Source of the DNA: Alkalinema sp. CACIAM 70d
Lineage (GTDB): Bacteria; Cyanobacteriota; Cyanobacteriia; Leptolyngbyales; Leptolyngbyaceae
Direction: 5' to 3'
NCBI GenBank assembly: GCA_002148405.1
Contig: MUGG01000142.1
Coordinates: 1-51,470 of the forward strand
Length of the DNA: 51,470 nucleotides
A program made the position numbers and the translations under genes. Shown piece by piece: positions 23,948 to 33,732 of the stretch (position 1 is its first letter; each line of letters starts with the position of its first letter). The notes under the pieces are model-generated. The model was not told the origin of the DNA. It saw nothing but the letters and a program-made list of their open reading frames with translations, and made no database searches.

Positions 23948-26755
23948 ATGCTGAAAGCTCTTTTGGGCGACCCCAATGCCCGTAAGCTCAAAAAGTTCCA
24001 ACCGATCGTTACAGAAATTAAGCTCCTAGAAGAGGAGATCGCTCCCCTGTCGGATCAGGAACTCGTGGCGAAAACGGCAGAGTTTCGGCAACGGCTGGAT
24101 AAAGCCAAGAACGATAACGAGCGGAAGCAAATGCTCGACGACCTTCTTCCTGAAGCCTTTGCCGTGGTGCGGGAAGCCGGGAAGCGGGTTCTGGGAATGC
24201 GCCACTTTGATGTGCAGATGCTGGGCGGTATCGTTCTGCACAATGGCCAAATTGCTGAAATGAAAACCGGGGAAGGCAAAACTCTGGTTTCCACTCTGCC
24301 AGCCTATCTCAACGCGCTAACAGGTCGTGGCGTCCATGTGGTGACGGTGAACGATTACCTGGCCCGTCGGGACGCGGAATGGATGGGCCAAATTCACCGC
24401 TTCCTTGGGTTGAGCGTGGGGTTGATTCAGCAGAGTATGACGCCCGATGAACGGCGACGCAACTATGCCTGCGATGTCACCTATGCCACCAACAGCGAGT
24501 TGGGCTTTGACTACTTGCGGGATAATATGGCGACCTCGATGCAGGAGGTCGTACAACGCCCCTTCAACTACTGCGTCATCGACGAAGTGGATTCTGTCCT
24601 TATCGATGAAGCTCGCACGCCGCTGATTATTTCCGGCCAAGTGGAGCGTCCCACCGAGAAATATATGGGTGCGGCGGAAGTGGCCTTGCGGATGCAGAAA
24701 GATGAGCATTACGAAGTTGATGAGAAGCAGCGCAACATTCTCTTGACCGATGAAGGCTTCATCGAAGCGGAGCAACTGCTGGATGTCAAGGATTTGTTTG
24801 ATCCAAAAGATCCCTGGGCGCATTACATCTTCAACGCCATTAAGGCGAAAGAACTGTTTATCAAAGATGTGAACTACATCGTTCGCAACGACGAAATTGT
24901 GATTGTGGATGAGTTTACCGGACGGGTGATGCCAGGGCGGCGCTGGAGTGATGGCCTGCACCAAGCGATCGAAGCTAAGGAACGGGTAGAAATCCAAAAC
25001 GAAACCCAAACCTTGGCCAGCATCACCTACCAAAACTTTTTCCTGCTGTATCCCAAGCTGGCGGGCATGACGGGAACCGCTAAAACGGAAGAGGCGGAAT
25101 TTGAAAAAATCTACAACTTGGAAGTGACGATCATTCCCACCAACCGTACCCGGCAGCGGAAAGATCTCTCCGATGTGGTGTACAAAACGGAGTCGGCCAA
25201 GTGGCAGGCGATCGCTCAGGAATGTGCTGAAATGCACGAAAGTGGGCGACCTGTATTGGTGGGAACCACCAGTGTGGAAAAGTCAGAACTGCTCTCCGGC
25301 TTGCTGGCAGAACTGCGGGTACCCCACAACCTGCTGAACGCTAAACCCGAAAACGTAGAACGGGAATCAGAAATTGTCGCTCAGGCCGGACGCAAAGGCC
25401 AAGTGACGATCGCAACCAACATGGCTGGTCGGGGAACGGACATTATCCTCGGCGGGAACTCCGACTATATGTCCCGGCTGAAAATTCGGGAGTATTTCAT
25501 GCCCCGGATTGTTGCGCCGGAAGATGACATGGACTTTGCCGGACAGGGTTTTGTCCCCGGTGGTCGTGAAGGGGGCCAAGGTTTTGGCTCTGGACGCAAG
25601 GTGAAAACCTGGAAAGCCAGTCCTGAAATTTTCCCGATCGAAATTTCTAAGGAAGCAGAAGATCTGCTGCGGGCTGCCGTTGATCTTGCTGTGAAGGAGT
25701 ACGGCGAACGCAGCCTGCCGGAACTGGAAGCGGAAGATAAGATCGCCACAGCAGCGGAAAAAGCGCCTACGGAAGACCCAGTAATCCAAGCGCTACGGAA
25801 AGCCTACAAAAAGATTCGCGGTGAGTACGACAGCTTCACCGATCGAGAACATGAGGAAGTCGTCAGTCTCGGTGGCCTGCATGTGATTGGGACAGAACGG
25901 CACGAATCCCGCCGGATCGATAACCAGTTGCGCGGTCGGGCTGGGCGTCAGGGTGACCCTGGTACCACGAAATTCTTCCTGAGTTTGCAGGACAACCTGT
26001 TGCGGATTTTTGGCGGTGATCGGGTGGCTGGGCTAATGAATGCCTTCCGTGTGGAAGAAGACATGCCGATCGAGTCGGGAATGTTGACGCGATCGTTGGA
26101 AGGGGCGCAGAAGAAGGTTGAAACCTACTACTACGACATCCGGAAGCAGGTCTTTGAATACGATGAAGTGATGAACAACCAGCGGAAGGCGATTTATGCC
26201 GTCCGTCGTCGGGTTCTGGAACAGCAGGATTTGAAGGAACTGGTGATTGAATACGCTGAACGCACCATGGATGACATCGTGGAAGCGTATATTAACCCTG
26301 AACTGCCTTCGGAAGAATGGGAACTGGACAAGCTGGTTTCTAAAACCCAGGAGTTTGTTTATCTCCTGGCTGACCTGAAGCCTGAGCAATTACTTGACCT
26401 GTCCATGGCAGAAATTAAAACCTTCATGCATGAGCAGGTTCGTATTGCCTATGACCTCAAGGAAGTCGAAATCGATCAACTCCAGCCCGGTTTGATGCGG
26501 CAGGCGGAACGATTCTTCATCCTGCAACGGATTGATACCCTCTGGCGGGAGCACCTGCAAGGTATGGATGGTCTGCGGGAGTCGGTGGGTCTGCGCGGTT
26601 ATGGTCAAAAGGATCCGTTGATTGAATATAAGAGCGAAGGCTACGAGTTGTTCTTGGAAATGATGATCAACATCCGTCGTGATGTGGTCTACTCGTTGTT
26701 CCAATTCAATCCCCAACCCCAAGCAGAAGTGGAAGAAACTTCGGAAGTGGTTTGA
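23948..26755 (+). CDS. secA: Preprotein translocase ATPase SecA
   Basis: The 935-residue motor that drives unfolded proteins through SecYEG at plasma and thylakoid membranes. The first nucleotide-binding domain has the Walker A GEGKT (about 107-111) and Walker B VIDEVDSVLIDEARTP; the preprotein cross-linking domain, second ATPase domain (TNMAGRGTDIILGG, LRGRAGRQGDPG) and helical scaffold (LWREHLQGMDGLRESVGLRGY) follow. The C-terminus ends in an acidic EVEETSEVV without the Cys-rich zinc/SecB-binding motif, normal for cyanobacteria. It has its own 300-bp upstream gap after cpcD. Confidence 0.98.
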   Translation: MLKALLGDPNARKLKKFQPIVTEIKLLEEEIAPLSDQELVAKTAEFRQRLDKAKNDNERKQMLDDLLPEAFAVVREAGKRVLGMRHFDVQMLGGIVLHNGQIAEMKTGEGKTLVSTLPAYLNALTGRGVHVVTVNDYLARRDAEWMGQIHRFLGLSVGLIQQSMTPDERRRNYACDVTYATNSELGFDYLRDNMATSMQEVVQRPFNYCVIDEVDSVLIDEARTPLIISGQVERPTEKYMGAAEVALRMQKDEHYEVDEKQRNILLTDEGFIEAEQLLDVKDLFDPKDPWAHYIFNAIKAKELFIKDVNYIVRNDEIVIVDEFTGRVMPGRRWSDGLHQAIEAKERVEIQNETQTLASITYQNFFLLYPKLAGMTGTAKTEEAEFEKIYNLEVTIIPTNRTRQRKDLSDVVYKTESAKWQAIAQECAEMHESGRPVLVGTTSVEKSELLSGLLAELRVPHNLLNAKPENVERESEIVAQAGRKGQVTIATNMAGRGTDIILGGNSDYMSRLKIREYFMPRIVAPEDDMDFAGQGFVPGGREGGQGFGSGRKVKTWKASPEIFPIEISKEAEDLLRAAVDLAVKEYGERSLPELEAEDKIATAAEKAPTEDPVIQALRKAYKKIRGEYDSFTDREHEEVVSLGGLHVIGTERHESRRIDNQLRGRAGRQGDPGTTKFFLSLQDNLLRIFGGDRVAGLMNAFRVEEDMPIESGMLTRSLEGAQKKVETYYYDIRKQVFEYDEVMNNQRKAIYAVRRRVLEQQDLKELVIEYAERTMDDIVEAYINPELPSEEWELDKLVSKTQEFVYLLADLKPEQLLDLSMAEIKTFMHEQVRIAYDLKEVEIDQLQPGLMRQAERFFILQRIDTLWREHLQGMDGLRESVGLRGYGQKDPLIEYKSEGYELFLEMMINIRRDVVYSLFQFNPQPQAEVEETSEVV

Positions 26756-27200
26756 GGTCTCCAGAACCTAAAATCTGTTTCTTGATCCCTCTCCAACTCC
26801 GGTAGAGGGATTTTTTAATCGTCTTTTTTAAGGTTCTCGATCGCTGTCGCACCCTAGATTGACGTAAGTTTGAGCAACGAAATTGTCCCTCACAAATCCC
26901 CTGTGCTTGGACGCAGAATTCACTTTCGGGGGGTGTCGGGGGAGTAGAGTCCCCTGACATGGCAGGGGGCAAGGTGGTTTCTCTGACGCTCTGCCAAAGT
27001 AAACTGCCTTGAGGGGAGAAGTTCCCCGATCTTCGCTGCGGAGCAGCCCCGACGATCGCGCTGCACCACGAATTCATCGAATTCACGTTAGACTTTTGGC
27101 CCACGCTTGCTGGGAGTCTAGCGAGTTGACCTTTGGGAAATCGGGGGTTGGTATGATCGACAATGGTTGATGGTTAACAACACAAATTCCCCCCAGATTT
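26756..27200. other. Intergenic region after secA
   Basis: A 445-bp gap with the secA terminator at its start. A minus-strand open frame across 26706-27104 overlaps the end of secA and translates to low-complexity sequence without family features; not called. Confidence 0.5.
26785..26816 (+). terminator. Terminator of secA
   Basis: ATCCCTCT (26785-26792) pairs perfectly with AGAGGGAT (26804-26811), followed by TTTTT. Confidence 0.9.
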
Positions 27201-27986
27201 ATGGCGTTAAAAAAGGTTTTAGTCACAGGGGCCACCGGGCGCACGGGAGCCCTCGTTTTGCAAAAGCTGCTGCAACATCCCGAGGAATTTAATGCCTTTG
27301 GCTTTGCCCGATCGCAAGCCAAGGCGCAGGATCTTTTTGGTTCTGTCGATCGCTTCTTTTTCGGGGATATCACCGCGAAGGACACCCTCACCGCTGCCCT
27401 TGAGGGTTGTCACTGCCTAGTTATCCTGACCAGTGCTACTCCCCGCATGAAAGCTCCCCCTGCACCAGGAGAACGGCCAGAGTTTGAATTTGAACCAGGG
27501 GGAATGCCCGAAGCTGTGGATTACCAAGGCCAGATTTACCAAATTGACGCCGCGATCGCTGCTGGGGTGCAGCACATTGTCCTAGTTGGCTCCATGGGCG
27601 GCACCCAGGAAAACCATCCCCTCAATAAATTGGGCCAAGGCAATATTTTGATTTGGAAACGCAAGGCGGAAGCGTACTTAATCGATTCTGGGATGGGCTC
27701 TGGCGTTGACTATACGATTATTCGCGCCGGGGGCTTGCTGGATCAACCCGGTGGGGTACGGGAATTGCTGGTGGGGAAAGATGATGTGTTGCTGACCCAA
27801 GCGCCTAACGGCATTGCGCCTTCGATTCCCCGCGCCGATGTGGCGGAAGTGGTGGTGCAGGCAATCCGTTGTCCCGATGCCAAAAACAAAGCCTTTGATG
27901 TGATTTCTAAGCCCGAGAATGATGCTAGTGCGATCGTCACAACGGACTTTGCTGCACTGTTTACCCAAACCACACCGGGTCTGTAG
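27201..27986 (+). CDS. NAD(P)-binding atypical short-chain dehydrogenase
   Basis: A 261-residue Rossmann-fold protein of the NAD(P)-binding (SDR_a5-like) group. The dinucleotide motif VLVTGATGRTG (about 6-16) is at the N-terminus and a GSMGG segment follows the fifth strand; the classical YxxxK active site is not evident, as is usual for this atypical group. Related plant and cyanobacterial proteins act as redox sensors, scaffold proteins or reductases; the reaction here is unknown. The next gene follows 52 bp later on the same strand, suggesting an operon of two redox enzymes. Confidence 0.8.
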   Translation: MALKKVLVTGATGRTGALVLQKLLQHPEEFNAFGFARSQAKAQDLFGSVDRFFFGDITAKDTLTAALEGCHCLVILTSATPRMKAPPAPGERPEFEFEPGGMPEAVDYQGQIYQIDAAIAAGVQHIVLVGSMGGTQENHPLNKLGQGNILIWKRKAEAYLIDSGMGSGVDYTIIRAGGLLDQPGGVRELLVGKDDVLLTQAPNGIAPSIPRADVAEVVVQAIRCPDAKNKAFDVISKPENDASAIVTTDFAALFTQTTPGL

Positions 27987-28038
27987 GCTCCAACCCTACT
28001 CATGCCCTCAGTTACGAAATCTCTAAGTCAGGTGCGCT

Positions 28039-29424
28039 ATGCAAGTTGTCATTATCGGAGCGGGGCCAGCGGGGTTACTGCTAGCCCATCGGTTGCTCGC
28101 CCGATCGCCCCACTACCAAATCACGATTTACGACCAGCGTAGTGATCCTCGATTGGCGGATTCCCTGGCGAATTCATCCGATCGCGCCTTTGTAATCAGC
28201 CTAACGGAACGGGGCCAAGCCCACCTGAAGGCGATCGACGGACTGTGGCCAGCGGTACGCCAGCGGGGCATGGTGATTCGGCAAACCGGAGTCTATTCCC
28301 CAAAAAACAAGCAATGGAAAACCTTCCAACGCAGTTCTGATCCAGACAAATTTAGCCTGCTGATCAATCGTAATCACTTATGCATTGCTCTTTTGGAAAC
28401 CCTAGAGCAATGCTCGGAAAAACACCCCGATCGATCGGTCAAAATCGTCTTTAACGCCACTTGCCGCGACATCAATCTCAGGCAACGGCAACTGACCCTG
28501 ATTGATGCTGAGCAGCAAATTTTGCGGCAATCCTACGATTTATTAGTCGGTGCGGATGGCGTCCATTCTGGGGTGCGCAATGCCTTCCTGAAACAACCGG
28601 GTTTCGACTTCCAACAGTCCTACTTCAACGCTGTCTGGAAAGTCCTGCATGTTCCCCGGCCAGCGGAATTTTCCAGCGATACGTCCTACTTTTTCCGACA
28701 AACGCTATCCCTTCCCGGCCAGCCTCCCAATCAATTCTCCGGTGCTGCAATTCCCGAATTAGACGATCGCCTCTGTGTCCTGATGTTTTGGCAGCAAGCG
28801 TCCGATTGCGCGATCGGCAATCCGCCAGGAATCACAAGCCCACAGGATTTCCAAAAACAAATGGCTGAACAGTGGTTGCCCGGTTTAACGATCGACGATG
28901 CCATGGCCCAAGCGCTGTTTGACCAGCGGCCTTCCAGCATTGTCGAAACTCGCTGTAGCCGTTACCACGACACCCCAGGCCAAGCGGTGCTAATTGGCGA
29001 TGCTGCCCATGGCATGTCCTCAGCCTTGGCTCAGGGATGCCAAGCGGCCTTTGCCGATGTCATCGCCCTCGATTGCCTCTTACAAAGCGAAGCCGATCAT
29101 TTGCCCACGGTACTCTCCCAATATTCTGCCCAGCAGGTCAAGGAAGGCCATGCCATTACGGACTTGAATGCCCATTTGCGCCCCCAAGCCAAAGGATTAT
29201 CCTTGCTCTTTAACATTGCCATGGGCCTGCAAAGTAAACTCAGCCGTTGGTTTCCCGGTTGGGTTAGTCCGCCTCTGTTTGCCCTGCTGGCCCAACCGGA
29301 AATTTCCTACGCTGAAATTGCCCACCGTTTTCGCTTCTGGATTCACCTGATTCGTTGGTCAAATCAGCAACACCAATCACGGGTTGAATCCCGTCTAGAG
29401 GCCCGTGCTCAATCTCAGTGCTAG
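28039..29424 (+). CDS. FAD-dependent monooxygenase (kynurenine 3-monooxygenase-like)
   Basis: A 461-residue class A flavoprotein hydroxylase. It shows the FAD motif VVIIGAGPAGLLLAHRLL at the N-terminus, the DG motif LVGADGVHSGVR (about 172-183) and the second FAD-binding motif IGDAAHGMSSALAQG (about 318-332). The layout resembles kynurenine 3-monooxygenase and related aromatic hydroxylases. No kynurenine pathway genes are nearby, so the substrate remains open. A C-terminal amphipathic/hydrophobic part (about 395-440) might give membrane contact. Confidence 0.82.
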   Translation: MQVVIIGAGPAGLLLAHRLLARSPHYQITIYDQRSDPRLADSLANSSDRAFVISLTERGQAHLKAIDGLWPAVRQRGMVIRQTGVYSPKNKQWKTFQRSSDPDKFSLLINRNHLCIALLETLEQCSEKHPDRSVKIVFNATCRDINLRQRQLTLIDAEQQILRQSYDLLVGADGVHSGVRNAFLKQPGFDFQQSYFNAVWKVLHVPRPAEFSSDTSYFFRQTLSLPGQPPNQFSGAAIPELDDRLCVLMFWQQASDCAIGNPPGITSPQDFQKQMAEQWLPGLTIDDAMAQALFDQRPSSIVETRCSRYHDTPGQAVLIGDAAHGMSSALAQGCQAAFADVIALDCLLQSEADHLPTVLSQYSAQQVKEGHAITDLNAHLRPQAKGLSLLFNIAMGLQSKLSRWFPGWVSPPLFALLAQPEISYAEIAHRFRFWIHLIRWSNQQHQSRVESRLEARAQSQC

Positions 29425-29448
29425 GGAACCCCTACAGATAGGGAAGTC

Positions 29449-29934
29449 CTACATCCCAGACGAGTTAGCAAAATAATCGCTCATGTTGAAGCTATTGTTG
29501 TCTTCGATCGACTTTAAGGTCGATCGGGTGATTAGCTTCCCAGCTTCTACCAGCACTTTACCCGTGAGTGGGTGCAGTAAATCTTGCTCTGCCCGCCGAC
29601 CGATTAGGTCTTCGATATCCTTAATCGAATTGATGTACATCCCCGGTGGCAGTTCCACGACTACTCCGTTATCCATCACTCTTGCTTGGCAGGCAAGGCG
29701 AGAATTGGGCTGACAGGACGTAATTACTTCCAACGTCCGCTGCTCCCGGCGGTTCATGGCAGATAGCTTATCCATGCCATCTTTCACGTAGATGTGGCAA
29801 GTGGCACACATTCCTCGCCCCCCACATTCCCGCAAGACATCTAAGTCTTTGCTAATCAGTACTGAGAGGAGATTCCCGTTGGTTTCAACGGAGGTTTCCT
29901 GGGAAATGGGTTCAAGACGTACAGTTTTGGCCAT
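29449..29934 (-). CDS. 2Fe-2S ferredoxin with C-terminal extension
   Basis: A 161-residue soluble electron-transfer protein. The plant-type or adrenodoxin-like cluster ligands are in ECGGRGMCATC (three Cys) and SRLACQARV (fourth Cys), covering about residues 37-81. The second half (about 95-161) is an extra helical domain not found in photosynthetic ferredoxin PetF, pointing to a dedicated partner. It is convergent with the FAD monooxygenase gene, 24 bp apart, which might make them reductant and enzyme; that is inferred from position only. Confidence 0.85.
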   Translation of the reverse strand: MAKTVRLEPISQETSVETNGNLLSVLISKDLDVLRECGGRGMCATCHIYVKDGMDKLSAMNRREQRTLEVITSCQPNSRLACQARVMDNGVVVELPPGMYINSIKDIEDLIGRRAEQDLLHPLTGKVLVEAGKLITRSTLKSIEDNNSFNMSDYFANSSGM

Positions 29935-29978
29935 GGGATCTCCTGGAATAGGCTGTATAAGTTTTAAGAAATATAAAT

Positions 29979-30866
29979 TTAGGTCAACAATCGAGATTGT
30001 GCGGAACAGCGGCTAGTCTGCTGTTTGATCAACTGTGGGAAGTCCCGAATGATTCGAGAGCATTGGCTGACAAAGGCCTGGGCCCACTGTTGCATATCCT
30101 GGATTTCTGCCTCATTCATGGGGCGGGTGATCTGTTGAGGATCTCCCGTAAAACTGAGATGGGCCGATCGATCGATTGAGAACTGTTGAAGCCAAGGTAC
30201 ATCAGGCCGCGATCGTGACAGATGGTTTGCAATAATAGCGTTCCCCAAATATTGCGTTGCAATCTGGCTCAAGTCATTAAATGCTGAAATTTGATCCTGT
30301 AAACGAATAACTTCCGGAGCGGTAGGCGGAGCTGGCTCAGGAGCTGATAAGGCAGCAGCAAGCGTCTGGGGCTGGGTAGGTGTAGGGGGGACAGTCGGGG
30401 ATGGACTAGTCCTTTGTGGGAGAACGTCAGGGGAGCCTGCTGCGGCGTAGGATGGCACAGGGGGAAGGACTTGCTCGACGATTTCACGGAACTGCGCGAT
30501 CGCACCTTCATGGCTGGTTTGTACCCAATTTAACAAGGGAGCCAGTTTCATCTGATAATCCGCTGGCTTCAGTTCCGGTTGGGTCAGAATCAAAATCGTC
30601 GCGGTATTAATAAATCGATAAATATGGATCCGATAGGTCTGAAACTCTAATTCAAACTCTTTAACCGCCTCCGGCATTGTTGACAAGATTTGTCGCAATC
30701 CCTGTTCCAGAACTGTGGTTTGCTGGAGATGGAACGGAGTTTCGATGCCACAGAAATAGAGTGGAGACTGTTTATCTAATAGAGCAATCCCCAGAATTCC
30801 TGGTACAGTCAGAAAATCCTTCACAACCTCTGGTTTCATACCGCTGTTACGTTTTGTTGCATTCAT
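29979..30866 (-). CDS. Protein of unknown function, roadblock-like N-terminal half
   Basis: A 295-residue soluble protein. Residues about 10-130 alternate strands and helices in a way that resembles a roadblock/LC7 domain (VPGILGIALLDKQSPLYF at its start); a Pro/Thr/Ala-rich linker (about 150-190) follows and then a helical domain (about 195-290). The family assignment is weak. It lies divergent from rbcR (68 bp apart) and 44 bp upstream of the ferredoxin gene on the same strand, so it probably shares the ferredoxin transcript. Start at 30866 is uncertain; an in-frame ATG at 30839 is also possible, and neither has a good ribosome site. Confidence 0.6.
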   Translation of the reverse strand: MNATKRNSGMKPEVVKDFLTVPGILGIALLDKQSPLYFCGIETPFHLQQTTVLEQGLRQILSTMPEAVKEFELEFQTYRIHIYRFINTATILILTQPELKPADYQMKLAPLLNWVQTSHEGAIAQFREIVEQVLPPVPSYAAAGSPDVLPQRTSPSPTVPPTPTQPQTLAAALSAPEPAPPTAPEVIRLQDQISAFNDLSQIATQYLGNAIIANHLSRSRPDVPWLQQFSIDRSAHLSFTGDPQQITRPMNEAEIQDMQQWAQAFVSQCSRIIRDFPQLIKQQTSRCSAQSRLLT

Positions 30867-30934
30867 TAGCTACACAGCCCATCGCTCCGATATGAAATCA
30901 ACGGGATCGCTTCCTTACCCCCCTTTGACCCGAT

Positions 30935-31927
30935 ATGTCTGACCTTCCTTTTACGCTGGATCAGTTACGTATTCTCAAGGCGATTGCCGCTGAGGGTAGC
31001 TTCAAGCGTGCAGCCGACAGTTTGTATGTATCTCAGCCAGCGGTCAGCTTGCAGGTACAAAACCTAGAGCGTCAACTGGATGTCCCGTTATTCGATCGGG
31101 GTGGGCGGCGGGCCCAACTGACCGAAGCTGGCCATTTACTCCTTAATTATGGGGAGAAAATTTTGACTTTGTGCCAGGAGACCTGTCGAGCCTTAGAAGA
31201 CTTGCAGAATTTGCAAGGGGGCACGCTGATTATTGGAGCCAGTCAAACCACTGGCACCTATCTTCTGCCCCGGATGATTGGCCTGTTCCGTCAGAAATAT
31301 CCCGACGTTGCCGTACAGTTGCATGTTCATTCAACTAGACGGACTTCTTGGAGTGTCTCGAATGGGCAGATAGATTTAGCCATTATTGGCGGAGAAGTCC
31401 CTCCAGAGCTGCAAGATTCCCTTGACATTATTCCCTATGCCGAAGACGAACTCGCATTGATCCTGCCCCCATCCCATCCCCTCGCTCGTTTGACGGTGAT
31501 CCAAAAAGAGGATCTCTATCGCTTACAATTCATTGCCCTGGATTCCCAATCCACAATTCGCAAAGTAATTGACCAAGTGCTAGCCCGTTGGGGCATTGAG
31601 GCTCGACGGCTCAAAATTGAGATGGAATTGAATTCCATTGAAGCGATTAAAACAGCGGTACAGTCCGGGTTGGGAGCAGCGTTTCTATCCCTCTCCGCGA
31701 TCGAAAAGGAACTCCAGATGGGCATCCTGCACCGAGCGCCGATCGAGGGTGTGGAAGTGCGGCGTATGCTCTCGGTAATTATTAACCCTAACCGCTATCG
31801 ATCGAAGGCTGCTGATGCCTTTTGTAAGGAAATTCTGCCGCAGTTTACTAGTTTGCCTGTCAACTTTGACAAGCGAGATAAAACCTTTGTCCCTGAAGTG
31901 GTGGCGAGTGAGGAGATTGATGGCTAG
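30935..31927 (+). CDS. rbcR: LysR-type regulator RbcR
   Basis: A 330-residue LysR-family activator. The winged helix (about 6-65) with FTLDQLRILKAIAAEG and SVSLQV-like QPAVSLQVQNLERQL is followed by the effector-binding domain (about 95-300). The sequence matches the highly conserved cyanobacterial and algal RbcR/Ycf30 group, which controls rbcLS and other carbon-fixation genes. rbcL is not in this window. Other cyanobacterial LysR proteins (CmpR, NdhR, NtcB) are less alike at the N-terminus. The C-terminal 25 residues are variable. Confidence 0.92.
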   Translation: MSDLPFTLDQLRILKAIAAEGSFKRAADSLYVSQPAVSLQVQNLERQLDVPLFDRGGRRAQLTEAGHLLLNYGEKILTLCQETCRALEDLQNLQGGTLIIGASQTTGTYLLPRMIGLFRQKYPDVAVQLHVHSTRRTSWSVSNGQIDLAIIGGEVPPELQDSLDIIPYAEDELALILPPSHPLARLTVIQKEDLYRLQFIALDSQSTIRKVIDQVLARWGIEARRLKIEMELNSIEAIKTAVQSGLGAAFLSLSAIEKELQMGILHRAPIEGVEVRRMLSVIINPNRYRSKAADAFCKEILPQFTSLPVNFDKRDKTFVPEVVASEEIDG

Positions 31928-32066
31928 GGCAAACCGTTGCCGTTGGGGAGAGGAGCCAAACATCTTCTCAACTGGGTGGGATTGCCTCAGTCTGGGATTG
32001 CTGCATTGGGAGACATCGCGCTTCCTAGGGGAAGACTGCTGTCCAGCCTGTGGGTTACGGTAGAGA

Positions 32067-32084
32067 GGAGGTCGATCGACCTCC
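32067..32084 (+). terminator. Perfect palindrome after rbcR
   Basis: GGAGGTCGATCGACCTCC is a perfect 18-nt palindrome in the gap between rbcR and the kinase gene. It could be the end of the rbcR transcript (no T run, so weak) or a dimer-binding operator for the kinase gene. Confidence 0.4.
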
Positions 32085-32144
32085 TTCCTAAGATGCTCCA
32101 GTCACCAGCGCTGGAGGCCTCTTGCTAACTTCCTGATTGCTGCT

Positions 32145-33599
32145 ATGGAACTGTATTGCACCCGACCGGGTTGTCAGCGCCCACAAAACTTTTTTGGTGA
32201 ATTGAGTGATCCGGGGGTTCTGAAAGCAACCCGGCAAAAGTTCTGCACCAATTGCGGGATGCCCTTGATTTTGGCCGATCGCTACCTGCCGGAAAAGTTG
32301 CTGGGGCAGGGGGGCTTTGGGGCGGCCTATCTAGCCCGCGATCGCTACACACCAGGAATGCGCCGCTGCGTGGTGAAGCAGTTTAAACCGGCGGCCCAAC
32401 TCAACCCCACTCAACTCCAACTGGCCCACGACCTGTTTGTCCGCGAGGCAGAGATTCTCGAAAAAATTGGCCAAGACCATTTTCAAATTCCTGACCTATA
32501 CGCCTTTTTTGATCTGGATGTCCCCGGATCCAACCCCAGTACTACGGAAACCTATTTCTACATCGTTCAGGAATACATCGACGGTGAAGATTTAGAACAG
32601 GAATTGCATCGGCGGGGTGCATTTTCTGAAGCGGAGGTTCGAGAAGTCCTGAAATCGATGCTGGAAGTGCTGAGTTTTGTCCATGAGGGCAATACGATTC
32701 ACCGCGACATCAAGCCCTCTAATATCATGCGCAGTCGCAAAGGGCGGTTGTATCTCCTCGACTTCGGGGCCATTAAGGTGGCAGCAGCGAGTTCCGCCAG
32801 CCCTGGACAAAAAGCTTCAACCAGCATTTTTTCGCCCGGTTACGCCCCGCCGGAACAGATGGCCGGGGGCGAGGTCTTTTTTTCAACGGATTTATATTCC
32901 CTAGCCGTTACTTGCTTGGAACTGTTGACAGGAAAGTCTCCCACGGCCCTCTATGACGCCAGTACTAACTCCTGGCAATGGCAGCGCTATGCCACGATCG
33001 GGGAGCCGTTAGCGACGATTCTGCGCAAAATGCTGCAACATTCTCCCAGCGATCGCTACTGGTCTGCGGCGGAAGTGTTGCTAGCCCTACAACCCCAGCA
33101 AAAGCCGTCGCAGGTGATGCCGCCGCCGCCCATGCCATCTGCCCCCTCGACTACGGCTCTTCAATCCCCGCCGCCCCCTGTTCCTGCTCCGACTCCCGCC
33201 CGATCGTCTGCTCGAAAACCGGCTGTTCAGTCAACTCCTGCGATCGTGCCCAGTGCTCCGCCTCGATCAACCTTGGCCATTTTAGGGAGTGCGGCGTTTA
33301 CAGGGTTTGAGGGGGGATTGTTGGCGATCGTGCTCTATCGGTTGCCATTGCCGATTCCGTTGGAAGCACGGGCGATCGCTTGGCTGGCGTTAGCGCTGAT
33401 GTTGGTCTTTCTGCAATATCGCCGCACGATCGAAAAAATTGATTTGGTCATTATTGCAGCCTTAACGGGTGGTTTGGTGTGGTGGTTTTTACGGCCTGTG
33501 TTGGCCTATTGGATGGGAGCGTTGTTGCTAGCGGGAGGGTGCCTGATTGTGACAATTTTCTTTTTACTGATCTACCGTTTATTTTCTGCTTTCTTTTAA
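32145..33599 (+). CDS. Zinc-ribbon Ser/Thr protein kinase, membrane-bound
   Basis: A 484-residue Hanks-type kinase. An N-terminal four-Cys zinc ribbon (CTRPGC and CTNCG, residues 5-40) precedes the kinase domain (about 48-310) with the glycine loop LGQGGFGAAYLA, catalytic Lys in CVVKQF, HRDIKPSNIM (about 184-193) and DFGAIK (about 205-210), then an activation segment ending in GYAPPEQM. A Pro/Ser-rich linker (about 315-375) leads to three hydrophobic helices (about 380-480) that anchor it in the membrane. All catalytic residues are kept, so it should be active. The zinc ribbon resembles the one in the PP2C phosphatase at 8973-10877, hinting at a shared partner. Substrates unknown. Confidence 0.93.
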   Translation: MELYCTRPGCQRPQNFFGELSDPGVLKATRQKFCTNCGMPLILADRYLPEKLLGQGGFGAAYLARDRYTPGMRRCVVKQFKPAAQLNPTQLQLAHDLFVREAEILEKIGQDHFQIPDLYAFFDLDVPGSNPSTTETYFYIVQEYIDGEDLEQELHRRGAFSEAEVREVLKSMLEVLSFVHEGNTIHRDIKPSNIMRSRKGRLYLLDFGAIKVAAASSASPGQKASTSIFSPGYAPPEQMAGGEVFFSTDLYSLAVTCLELLTGKSPTALYDASTNSWQWQRYATIGEPLATILRKMLQHSPSDRYWSAAEVLLALQPQQKPSQVMPPPPMPSAPSTTALQSPPPPVPAPTPARSSARKPAVQSTPAIVPSAPPRSTLAILGSAAFTGFEGGLLAIVLYRLPLPIPLEARAIAWLALALMLVFLQYRRTIEKIDLVIIAALTGGLVWWFLRPVLAYWMGALLLAGGCLIVTIFFLLIYRLFSAFF

Positions 33600-33732
33600 T
33601 TATTTTCTGCCTTGCTATACCTCAGAGGTTCCTACGTTTTGTAGATGCTTCATCGTGGGATGACGGTTAAAACCGATGCAGGATGCGATCGAGCCAGCCT
33701 GGTAAGATCAAATGCATTCTGGAAACTGTGCA

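Noticed and set aside
24317..25237. 306-codon open frame antisense to secA
   Set aside because: Shadow of a highly biased coding sequence; no start context and no motifs.
26706..27104. 132-codon minus-strand open frame after secA
   Set aside because: Overlaps the secA end and its terminator; no family resemblance.
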